A DNA stretch of 64,000 nucleotides from Desulfuromonadaceae bacterium (GTDB lineage Bacteria; Desulfobacterota; Desulfuromonadia; Geobacterales; Pseudopelobacteraceae), in assembly GCA_028688955.1 (NCBI GenBank), contig JAQTXD010000002.1, positions 62,001-126,000 of the forward strand, written 5' to 3'. Of the stretch, positions 1 to 7,502 are shown piece by piece. Below the pieces are notes generated by a model. It had not been told where the DNA came from, did no database searches, and saw only the letters and a list, made by a program, of their open reading frames with translations. A program made the position numbers and the translations under genes. Every line of letters starts with the position of its first letter. Position 1 is the first letter of the stretch.

Positions 1-2268
1 GTGGAGATTTTCGGCTTCCAGCTCTTGAACCTCCAGCCTCTCGACAATGCGGGCACTCTCATCATGAGCCTGCTGGCGATCTTTGAGCAAACCGGTCAGT
101 TTCAGCTCCGCCTGATGCAGCTGCACACTGCCGCTTTTGAGCCCCTCCGCAGTTTCCTGGCTCTGACGGCGGAGATCATCGCGCTGAATGCCAAGCTGTT
201 TTGTCTCCTCCTCCAGACGGCTTACGGCAAGTTCCAGTTCCCTGATTTCCCGCTTCTTGTGAATCAGGCCGTTTCCCACCTGCTCACCCGAACCACCGCT
301 GACAATCCCCCCCTGGGAAACCATATCACCGGAACGGGTGACAAAGATCAGAGCCGGGTAGAGACGGGCCAACCGCAGCGCCGTTTCGATGTCATCGACC
401 AGCATGACAGCCGTCAGCAGATTGCGGATCAGTCCGGAGAACCTCCCCTCGATCTGCACCTGTTCCAGCAACGGGATCGCTCCCGCGACCACCGGTGGGA
501 TTTCAGTCGGAAGCTCAAGCGGCAGTGCAATTCCCGCCCGCCCTCCCTTGTTCGCTTTCAGAAATTCGAGAGCTCCGAGGGCATCCTGATCGTCGCAACA
601 GAGGACACACTGCAGCCGTTCCGCCAGGGCCGCCTCGAGCGCCGGCTCCAATTCCGCAGGAGCTTGAATGGCGTCGGCTAGCACGCCGCTGAACTTGGAG
701 CGGAGTCCGGCATCTTTCATCAGGGTGCGGGTCCCTTGACCGAATCCGGCAAACTGGGCCTCCAATTCCTTCAACGAATGGAGGCGGGAGGAACTCCGGT
801 TCAACTCATCACGGCGGGATTGCCACTTTTTTTCAACCTCGGGCAGGTGCAGCTTCAATTCATCTTCCTGACCGCGCAAAGTAGACACGTACGCCTGCAG
901 CTCCTCCTGCTCCCGTTGCCCGGTGGCGATTTCATTTTCCAGCCCATCCCCTCGCTGGCGCAGCTGTTCCTGCCGCTCAGCCAGTTGCATCGCTTCCCGC
1001 GTATGGCGGTCAAGCCGTTCCCGGAGCGACGCCAGACGTTTTTGGGCGTTCTCAAAGCGGCTTTTGAATTGGGCGGTCTCCGCAAGCGCGGTAAACAGAT
1101 CGCGGCGGCGGTTCTCCAGCTCACGGTTCAGGGCCTCCTCAGCCAGTTGGTGTGCAGCAAGTGCCTCCTCCGATTGTTCGAGTTCTTCCTGCATCCCGGC
1201 CGCATCTACCGCACCGGTTTCACGGCGAACGACGAGAGCCTCGCGCTGATCGCCACACTCTTTCAGTCGTTTCTCAAGCTCTGCAGTCTCGGCTGCCAAC
1301 CGCGCCAGGCGGCTCTCAAGTCCGGCGAACTCTTTACGCTGGAATTCCAGTCCGTTGCCGGTCGTAGTGAATTCACTTCTGACCCGATAAATCTCTTCCT
1401 GGGCGGCCGTCATCTGTTTTTCCACTTCCAGCAACCGGATTCTCGCTTCCTCAGCCTGAGCTTCTCCCACGGCAGTTGCTGAAAATACTTCACGGATGCG
1501 CTGATTAAGCGCCCCAAGCTCCCGCTCGGCCACTCCCCGCTGGGCCTGTGTTTCACAATATTCCCGCGCCGTAAAGAGCAGCTCAATCTGGCGTAACTCG
1601 TCGCGGTACTCCCGGAATTTTTCAGCCTTTTTAGCCTGGCGCTGCAATGACGCCAACTGGCGGCGGATCTCCCCCAGCACATCCGCCAGCCGGGCAAGAT
1701 TCTGACGAGTCCCCTCGATTTTTTTCAGGGCCACCTGTTTGCGCGACTTAAACTTGGTGACACCTGCCGCCTCCTCAATCAGAAAGCGGCGTTCCTCCGG
1801 CCGTGAATGAAGAATCTGGCCGATTTTCCCCTGTTCGATGATCGAATAGGCACGGGTACCAACACCGGTATCCATAAAGAGTTCGGTTATGTCGAGCAGT
1901 CGGCAGGGGGTTTTGTTAATCAGGTAATCACTCTCGCCGTCACGATAGAGGCGGCGGGTAAGCTGAATTTCGGCATAATCCAGATATTTGGCGGGTGCAC
2001 GGCCATCCTCGGTGGAGAAGACCAGCGACACCTCGGCAACCCCCAGCGGCTTGCGGGTTTCGCTGCCGACAAAAATGACATCCTCCATCGCCTTGCCGCG
2101 CAGATTCTTGGCGGATTGCTCCCCCATGCACCAACGGATGGCATCGACAATATTGGACTTGCCGCAGCCATTGGGGCCCACCACGCCGGTAACGTTCTGC
2201 TGAAAGTCAAGGACAACCTTGTCTGCAAAGGATTTGAATCCTGATATTTCGAGTCGTTTAATTTTCAC
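1..2268 (-). CDS. smc: Chromosome segregation protein SMC, 5' part only (3' end beyond the left edge)
   Basis: SMC is the ATPase core of the bacterial condensin that compacts and separates chromosomes. The minus-strand frame is open from a GTG at 2266-2268 to base 1, giving 756 codons of a protein usually near 1,170 residues. The N-terminus reads VKIKRLEISGFKSFADK, followed by the Walker A motif GPNGCGKSN, then the LFMDTGVGTRAYSIIEQGKI stretch typical of SMC N-lobes. After that come long charged coiled coils and, near the truncated end, a hinge with the signature GGIVSGGS. The C-terminal Walker B and signature motifs are outside the window. Several long open frames on the plus strand here are only its antisense shadow. 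The GTG start is supported by the match of the protein N-terminus to the family. Confidence 0.95.
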   Translation of the reverse strand, partial: MKIKRLEISGFKSFADKVVLDFQQNVTGVVGPNGCGKSNIVDAIRWCMGEQSAKNLRGKAMEDVIFVGSETRKPLGVAEVSLVFSTEDGRAPAKYLDYAEIQLTRRLYRDGESDYLINKTPCRLLDITELFMDTGVGTRAYSIIEQGKIGQILHSRPEERRFLIEEAAGVTKFKSRKQVALKKIEGTRQNLARLADVLGEIRRQLASLQRQAKKAEKFREYRDELRQIELLFTAREYCETQAQRGVAERELGALNQRIREVFSATAVGEAQAEEARIRLLEVEKQMTAAQEEIYRVRSEFTTTGNGLEFQRKEFAGLESRLARLAAETAELEKRLKECGDQREALVVRRETGAVDAAGMQEELEQSEEALAAHQLAEEALNRELENRRRDLFTALAETAQFKSRFENAQKRLASLRERLDRHTREAMQLAERQEQLRQRGDGLENEIATGQREQEELQAYVSTLRGQEDELKLHLPEVEKKWQSRRDELNRSSSRLHSLKELEAQFAGFGQGTRTLMKDAGLRSKFSGVLADAIQAPAELEPALEAALAERLQCVLCCDDQDALGALEFLKANKGGRAGIALPLELPTEIPPVVAGAIPLLEQVQIEGRFSGLIRNLLTAVMLVDDIETALRLARLYPALIFVTRSGDMVSQGGIVSGGSGEQVGNGLIHKKREIRELELAVSRLEEETKQLGIQRDDLRRQSQETAEGLKSGSVQLHQAELKLTGLLKDRQQAHDESARIVERLEVQELEAENLH

Positions 2269-2366
2269 AGGGTATCAATGAGTTCTTTATGTATTTTTAT
2301 GCAATGGAGCATGCATGACACGCAACCGATCCAACGGGCGACAACGTCACAAAACTAAACGTGCGA

Positions 2367-2395
2367 GAATAACTGTCAATGACCTTTATTGTCAA
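2367..2395 (-). promoter_or_regulatory. Candidate sigma-70 promoter of smc
   Basis: On the minus strand a perfect TTGACA (2390-2395) is followed after 17 bases by TTATTC (2367-2372), about 100 bases before the smc start. A second TTGACA lies a few bases further downstream. The rest of the 2269-2687 intergenic stretch shows no convincing gene; short frames there have no ribosome site or family resemblance. Confidence 0.45.
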
Positions 2396-2687
2396 TATAT
2401 TGCGCAGTATCAGCGTCATTGCGACTGACACACATTCCAGAATATATGCCGAATGAAAAGGAAATTTCTTTAATAAATCAAGAATGGTTTCCGCATCTCC
2501 CGGTCAACGGCTAAAGAAGATGAGGAAAAGCTTGATGAAAATGAGGCGTTAAAGCGATAGCAGGAGAGGCGGTGTTCTCGTTTTGCCGCACTCAAGCCAT
2601 CAGAGAAGCAACAGCTGATACGGTAAAAAGGGAATTATTGCCGATTAATCACGATGCTTTCAGCGGCACGGAAACCGGCTTTTTACA

Positions 2688-2993
2688 TTACTTGCCAAAT
2701 GCAACCAAAAATTGCTGCAGAAGCTGCGGAGCATTAGACTTTATTGTGCCGCTCATGAAATCCATGATCCCGGGTCGGTAGCCGTCATTCCAGATTCTGC
2801 AGAACAGTTCTCCGCTGGTTTTACAGACACAGTCGGCTTCCTCAACAGTCTTACCATCTTCAACTGTACAGCCGCCTGAATCCAGCGTCACCGTCTTCTT
2901 CGTGTCGTCGATTGAAAAGTAGAATGTTGTCGGCAGAGTGAAGACACCGCACTGATACTGCTCGGGAATTTTACTAAATATTACATCCTGCAT
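2688..2993 (-). CDS. Small SCP2 sterol-carrier-fold protein
   Basis: A 101-residue cytoplasmic protein that looks like a stand-alone SCP-2 domain, a fold that binds hydrophobic molecules such as lipids or acyl-CoA. What is seen: a beta-rich N-terminal half (TFYFSIDDTKKTVTLDSGG), a CVCKTSGELFCRIWNDG segment resembling the SCP2 core strand, and the common ending pattern MSGTIKSNAPQLLQQFL. The start at 2993 is chosen because AAGGAGG lies 7 bases upstream; an in-frame ATG further up lacks a ribosome site. It follows the VolA-like lipase gene on the same strand but is separated from it by a strong stem-loop. A role in lipid handling is inference from fold and neighbours. Confidence 0.7.
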   Translation of the reverse strand: MQDVIFSKIPEQYQCGVFTLPTTFYFSIDDTKKTVTLDSGGCTVEDGKTVEEADCVCKTSGELFCRIWNDGYRPGIMDFMSGTIKSNAPQLLQQFLVAFGK

Positions 2994-3020
2994 CCGATTA
3001 TCCTCCTTCAATTTATACTT

Positions 3021-3050
3021 GTGAAGGCGGAGCCGAAGCCCCGCCTTCAC
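3021..3050 (-). terminator. Strong stem-loop after the VolA-like gene
   Basis: GTGAAGGCGG and CCGCCTTCAC are perfect inverted repeats; read on the minus strand the stem extends to 13 pairs (one G-U) capped by a UUCG tetraloop. There is only an AT-rich tail rather than a clean T run. It could terminate the uptake operon, attenuate the SCP2 gene, or stabilise the upstream mRNA. Confidence 0.6.
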
Positions 3051-3074
3051 TCAGGCACACAATGTTACCGTTGA

Positions 3075-5432
3075 TCAGTATCCTAGTATATTCAATACTG
3101 CGGGCAAACGGACACCGGTGTATATTGACGGAATCGGAGCTGGTAACGCCCGTTTGGCCGGGGTTGACGAAGACGTCGGATCAACGATTCCGCCATAGAG
3201 AAGAAACTGAACCATCTGCGACTGGGCGAGGGCAGTGTTGGCCGGAGTAGTATTATCAAGCAGGAAGCCGTGGCCGATGCCGGATTGATCAAATTGGAAG
3301 TAACCTTCCGCCGGCGTTGCCGATCCAGAGGAGTTTGCAGCGGCAAAGCCCACCTTTGGCACAAGCCCGGAGGCCAGAGTATACATGAATGATGACGGAA
3401 TGCGCGGTGTCGCGGTCCCCAGGTATCCCAACTGTTTGAAACCCGGAGCAACGGAATTCGCGGCGGAACCAAGCACTTCACGCCCTCCCAGAGCATTACC
3501 GAGATATCGGGTGTTTTCATTAGGAATGACCTGATCGCCAACAGCTTCCTGGATTGCAATCCGGCCTGAAAGACGGGAAGGCAGATCAGGTAAGATCGGT
3601 GTTGTCATCGTTGCCGGGTCAGCAGTATCCACAACACTCTGTGTCACCTGGAAAAAACTGTTGTAGGTGGGCGTCCCTGCTGTAATACCCACTGCAGCCA
3701 ACCCCGCGTTAATGGTCGGGCTGAATGCAGGGCTGTTCTGCATCAGGTATGCAAGACGGCCGCCGGGAACACTGAAAAATCCCTTCATATCGCTGTTCAG
3801 GGTGGTCTGTGTGTATGGATAACCTGACGTAGACATCGTCGTATTACCGGCCAGATAGTATGAACCAACAATAGAGCCGAGACTTAGACTGACGTATTTT
3901 ATATCAACAGTGGGACTGGGTATTATTCCCTGGGCCGCAAAACCGCCGGTTCTCATGGTTAATTCAAGACGGTTCAAATTGAATGCACCTTGCTGGATAT
4001 TAGTGCGGGTAGCAAGGGGAGCACCAACCGCCATGAAGTCCTGACCCCACTCAGAATCGGTAGGATGAACCGCCAGGTCTCCGTGAAGCGGAAGATCAAT
4101 TGCTGCGACCGTATATCCTGCCGCAGTAAGCGCCCCGGTAACCGCCACCACCTGCTCTTTCCGACCGGTAATGCCATGCTGGAAGATAATGACCTTCCCG
4201 TTAGGCGCTGCCGGTATCATGAGGACAAATGGGACAGAGAGTGGCGTGTGATAATAGCTGGTCAGATTTCCGGAACTATCACGGAACGCCTGTAACACTC
4301 CGGCAGCATGGTGATAGGCACCGCTCACGCCGGAAAGATCACCGCCGGCAGCAGCTGCGTTTGCTCTAACGGCAACCGGATCCATCGAAAGTTGTGCGCT
4401 GTTGACGGTGCCGGTTACAACATTAGCAAGTGACGCCGGAAGTGTTGTTGTAGAACCGGTCACTGCTGTCCAGTATGCCGCTGCTGGAATTGTGGCAGCT
4501 CCATTTACCGCATTTGTCCATGTTTTTCCTGTCAGACCTCCGAGGGCAGCCCCAGCTGCAAAAGCACGCAAAGCGCTTTCAACCGGTATCATGGTTCCGA
4601 TTGCATCTTTGGATACAAAGCCAGCACCGGTGGTTATGAATCTTCCCATAAGTGCTATATTATCGCGGCTTGTAATAGTTGTGGTTGCTGATGCCGCAAT
4701 AAGATCGTCCATGACTTTGGCATACCCGGAAAGCTTGATATCCGTCCCGTTCATTGCATTTGCACGAATCGGCTCCAGAGCAGCAAAGGCCCCAACAAGT
4801 GGGAATGTGGATTTTAGAATGTCAAAATAAGGAGAACTTGTGACCGGATTACCAGTAGCGGCATCCTTCACCCGATTACTTACCACATAGAGGTAACGGG
4901 TCGCAGGAGACATCGGGAAGTTGGGGAACAGGAACAGATCAGTACTGCCAGCACTGTATTTGAATGTAAACATTCCTGAAATATCTTTAAAACCAAGGGG
5001 GTTGTTTTCCGTGGCTGAAGTGCTAGAAGTATCCGCAGCTAGCTGGAACACCTTGATATTGGCTGCAGTTACCGTCGCAACATCAACCGGGCTCCCGAAT
5101 CTGATGTAGATCGGAGCGTTCACACCTGATACGGCGCTGGTAGAATTAACTTCGTAATAGTTGATATAGGACAGCGCTTCAGGGGGAGTCATCGGAGAGC
5201 TGGCCGCACGGACAACAGGGTCGCCTGCCGATAACGTATTTGTAAGCGGGTTTTTAGCCATGGCGGTAGCTAAGACATTTGGCAGTGGGACATCCCCCGT
5301 CAACGGGTTAAATACTGCCGCATTGCCGGTGCTGTTGCTGGGATTGTTGGTGCCTGACGGGTCTGAATTTGAGCAGCCTGCCGCCAGTATGAAGCAAAGA
5401 TATAACAGAAGTCGCATTATACGTGGATTCAT
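3075..5432 (-). CDS. VolA-like surface lipase / phospholipase lipoprotein
   Basis: A 785-residue lipoprotein resembling the Lipase_bact_N family, whose best known member VolA of Vibrio cholerae is a surface-exposed lysophospholipase encoded beside fadL. The signal peptide ends in lipobox LAAGC (Cys 20), followed by a Ser/Asn/Pro-rich tether. Residues about 60-270 form the N-terminal domain. The alpha/beta hydrolase part shows an HGITG oxyanion segment near 420, a nucleophile elbow SLSLGS near 515 (Ser replaces the first Gly of GxSxG), GDQVIP near 634 as the acid, and GIGHGF near 720 as the catalytic His. It sits 82 bases after a FadL-type channel gene, which suggests that it releases fatty acids from lipids for uptake. 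The start is supported by an AGAGAGG site. Substrate is not determinable from sequence. Confidence 0.85.
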   Translation of the reverse strand: MNPRIMRLLLYLCFILAAGCSNSDPSGTNNPSNSTGNAAVFNPLTGDVPLPNVLATAMAKNPLTNTLSAGDPVVRAASSPMTPPEALSYINYYEVNSTSAVSGVNAPIYIRFGSPVDVATVTAANIKVFQLAADTSSTSATENNPLGFKDISGMFTFKYSAGSTDLFLFPNFPMSPATRYLYVVSNRVKDAATGNPVTSSPYFDILKSTFPLVGAFAALEPIRANAMNGTDIKLSGYAKVMDDLIAASATTTITSRDNIALMGRFITTGAGFVSKDAIGTMIPVESALRAFAAGAALGGLTGKTWTNAVNGAATIPAAAYWTAVTGSTTTLPASLANVVTGTVNSAQLSMDPVAVRANAAAAGGDLSGVSGAYHHAAGVLQAFRDSSGNLTSYYHTPLSVPFVLMIPAAPNGKVIIFQHGITGRKEQVVAVTGALTAAGYTVAAIDLPLHGDLAVHPTDSEWGQDFMAVGAPLATRTNIQQGAFNLNRLELTMRTGGFAAQGIIPSPTVDIKYVSLSLGSIVGSYYLAGNTTMSTSGYPYTQTTLNSDMKGFFSVPGGRLAYLMQNSPAFSPTINAGLAAVGITAGTPTYNSFFQVTQSVVDTADPATMTTPILPDLPSRLSGRIAIQEAVGDQVIPNENTRYLGNALGGREVLGSAANSVAPGFKQLGYLGTATPRIPSSFMYTLASGLVPKVGFAAANSSGSATPAEGYFQFDQSGIGHGFLLDNTTPANTALAQSQMVQFLLYGGIVDPTSSSTPAKRALPAPIPSIYTGVRLPAVLNILGY

Positions 5433-5514
5433 GGCATTACCTCTCTATTTGGTATGATAGTGGTCAATGACAGGGCAGATCCTCTTTGCAATCTGCCAAT
5501 TGAAGGATAACCGG

Positions 5515-6861
5515 CTAAAATTTCACGGTAATAGAGCCGCCGAAAAGATGGACGTCACTCTTGTATGTACCGTTAGCTCCCGTCAGCTCCGCCATATTCT
5601 GGTTGTTGACCGTCCTGTCGACAAAATGGGTCCACATATAGGCCAGATCCAGCGAGTATACGTCGTTATGAATACCCTGACCGATACTGAAACTATGACG
5701 GTCGGAGTCAGGAAGTACCGGCCCAATAGTGGATGACGGGATAGGATTTTTGTCATACATGTACCCGGCACGGAGATCCAGATTTTTTGTCAACGCATAT
5801 TGTCCGCCAAGCTTGTAGCACCAGACGTCTGTCCAGTTGAGAGGTTTTGGCCTGTTATTGAAGTTGGCAAATTGAGGACCGTCAACCTGGAACTCCAGTT
5901 TTTTCATCGAACTCCAACCGGTCCATTCTGCGTCCAATTCTACTGTAAGCTTATCTGTCGGCTGCCAGGGAACACCGAGACCCATACTGGCAGGAAGTGT
6001 AATTGTACTCGAAACGCCGGATGCAGCTCTTGTTCGGGAATAGGGAGATGTTGCGCTGGTAGTCATACCGATAATATTAAAACCGGCGGGTGTAGTCGCA
6101 AGGAAATTGGCATCACCCTTGATTTTAAGTGAAATTTCACTTCGGTAGGCGGCGCCAAACGAGAGATTCGGTAGCGCCTTCCACTTGAGCCCCACGTTGT
6201 AGCCGACATCTGTGGCCGTCCCATCAAGGCCCATACTTCCAAGCTCGTAGGCGGAATTAGGAATTGCCGAATCAGGCGAATAGGCCATTTTTTGCAGCGT
6301 GACGATCGCGTACGTAACATCCAGTCCTGCAGCTACTGAAAGATTCAGATCATCAAAACGATACGCGACCGTTGGCTGAAAATTTATCGGCTTAACTGCA
6401 ATATTCATAATCTCGGCACGAAAGGCGCTGCTGTCGTCCCAGCTTTTTGCAAGCGGATAAATAGCGTTCACGGCAAGACCGACCGACACCGGTACTCGTT
6501 CAAATGAATGGGTTGCGTAGAAGGCGGGAGCGATAAAAATATCATTTTTCGAATTTTCGGATATCGAAGCGGTACCCACACCGAGTGGAGCGTTCCCGCT
6601 CAGTGGTGCTGTGCCCGTGAATTCGGTCGAAGGGACGTAAATGGTTGTAGAACCAAGATTGACCTGCGTTCCTTTGAGAAACGCAATACCGGCAGGGTTG
6701 TAGAAGAGCGCCGAAGGATCATCAGCCTGCGCTGCAAAAGCATTCCCCATTGCCATCGCCTTTGCACCCTGCTCATTAACTTTCAGACCCGCCGCCATAG
6801 CCAGGGAGGCGGACCCCGCCAGAATCGCCAGCGTACTCGCGAAAATCAGTTTATTTTTCAT
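5515..6861 (-). CDS. FadL/OmpP1-family outer membrane long-chain fatty acid channel
   Basis: A 448-residue outer membrane beta-barrel of the FadL/TodX family, which lets hydrophobic compounds such as long-chain fatty acids cross the outer membrane. The signal peptide (about residues 1-24, ending LAMAA) is followed by the family hallmark of an N-terminal hatch, GLKVNEQGAKAMAMGNAFAA, then DDPSALFYNPAGIAFLKG with the conserved NPAG. The C-terminus ends in Phe (GGSITVKF), typical of barrel proteins. The start at 6861 is chosen over a longer frame because it has an AAGGAG site and begins the signal peptide. It overlaps the stop of the upstream RHH-like gene (TGATG) and precedes the VolA-like gene, so the three are probably one operon. 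Confidence 0.9.
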   Translation of the reverse strand: MKNKLIFASTLAILAGSASLAMAAGLKVNEQGAKAMAMGNAFAAQADDPSALFYNPAGIAFLKGTQVNLGSTTIYVPSTEFTGTAPLSGNAPLGVGTASISENSKNDIFIAPAFYATHSFERVPVSVGLAVNAIYPLAKSWDDSSAFRAEIMNIAVKPINFQPTVAYRFDDLNLSVAAGLDVTYAIVTLQKMAYSPDSAIPNSAYELGSMGLDGTATDVGYNVGLKWKALPNLSFGAAYRSEISLKIKGDANFLATTPAGFNIIGMTTSATSPYSRTRAASGVSSTITLPASMGLGVPWQPTDKLTVELDAEWTGWSSMKKLEFQVDGPQFANFNNRPKPLNWTDVWCYKLGGQYALTKNLDLRAGYMYDKNPIPSSTIGPVLPDSDRHSFSIGQGIHNDVYSLDLAYMWTHFVDRTVNNQNMAELTGANGTYKSDVHLFGGSITVKF

Positions 6862-7046
6862 CAGTAATTCTCCTTTCCGTGTGTATGTTCTGCACTTCGT
6901 TGCATGTACAGCCGCAATGCATCCCTCATGACATCTGACACGTGCGCGCCCCTTTGTTGTGCGCAATTCTGAATCACCCCCAGTTCATTGGCGTTGACTC
7001 TCATCGAGAGTATATGTGTGCGAAGTCGCTTTGAACAATGTTCCAC
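6861..7046 (-). CDS. Small ribbon-helix-helix (CopG/Arc-like) putative regulator
   Basis: A 61-residue protein starting at GTG with AAGGA six bases upstream. The core LSMRVNANEL looks like the DNA-contacting beta strand of ribbon-helix-helix proteins; it is followed by helix A and by GAHVSDVMRDALRLYMQ as helix B. Its stop overlaps the start of the FadL-type gene (TGATG), so translation is coupled. The upstream region contains a perfect dyad over the -35 box. The simplest reading is an autoregulatory repressor of the lipid-uptake operon, but binding is inference. It is small enough to be missed by automated annotation. Confidence 0.65.
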   Translation of the reverse strand: MEHCSKRLRTHILSMRVNANELGVIQNCAQQRGAHVSDVMRDALRLYMQRSAEHTHGKENY

Positions 7047-7098
7047 TATTTTCCTTGAAATACTACTGCAAATATAAATTATAGAACAGCATTTTTGC

Positions 7099-7129
7099 AG
7101 GCTAAATTACCTTGACGCACATGTCAAGG
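7099..7129 (-). promoter_or_regulatory. Promoter with overlapping dyad operator of the RHH-fadL-volA operon
   Basis: CCTTGAC-N6-GTCAAGG (7110-7129) is a perfect 7-bp dyad that contains the minus-strand -35 box TTGACA (7122-7127). TAGCCT follows after 17 bases (7099-7104). The predicted transcript would begin near 7092, about 45 bases before the RHH-like start. The same 30-base layout occurs in the opposite direction at 7443-7472 (23 of 30 bases identical). Confidence 0.6.
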
Positions 7130-7219
7130 ACTAAATACACCCATCCCATTCCAATTTTCATCATCGCTGCTCTTCAAGTAGCTACCGTCATAAAGATGAC
7201 TCGTGCATGGCGGGTGTGT

Positions 7220-7399
7220 TCTCATAAATAACTATGAGAGTCAGGATGTTGCCCTGCCGATTCAAACAGATCACCATGTGCGGACCAGGTGATACACGTT
7301 CTCCAATACCGATATTTCTACCGTACTTGTTTACAAATAGTGCCCACGTAATCAAAAATAAATCTGAGCTATGACGTTTCTAAATGAAACTGATATAAT
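7220..7399. promoter_or_regulatory. Other dyads and a second plus-strand promoter in the divergent intergenic region
   Basis: The region 7047-7502 between the two lipid operons holds no gene. Besides the two matched operators it contains TCTCATA-N6-TATGAGA (7220-7239), ATCACC-N12-GGTGAT (7270-7293) and GTTTC-N5-GAAAC (7376-7390). The last lies between ATGACG (7371-7376) and TATAAT (7394-7399), spaced 17, a plausible additional promoter for the synthetase operon. Confidence 0.35.
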
Positions 7400-7440
7400 C
7401 CCATCAGAAAATTATATTTCGTAAAATAGAATAAAATTAT

Positions 7441-7471
7441 ACTTGACATGAACGTTAAGTAGATATAGCCT
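7441..7471 (+). promoter_or_regulatory. Promoter with overlapping dyad operator of the beta-oxidation operon
   Basis: ACTTGAC-N6-GTTAAGT (7441-7460, one mismatch in the dyad) contains a perfect TTGACA (7443-7448), with TAGCCT 17 bases on (7466-7471); TATAGC at spacing 15 is an alternative -10. It matches the divergent operator at 7110-7129 base for base in most positions. The leader before the synthetase ATG at 7503 would be about 25 bases. Confidence 0.6.
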
Positions 7472-7502
7472 GACACCAACGTGAACCAAGTGGAGGTGGG
7501 AG

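Noticed and set aside
1-2244. Long plus-strand frames (1-681, 736-1482, 1807-2244)
   Set aside because: They lie antisense to smc, whose minus-strand frame encodes clear Walker A, coiled coil and hinge sequence; the plus-strand translations have no family resemblance.
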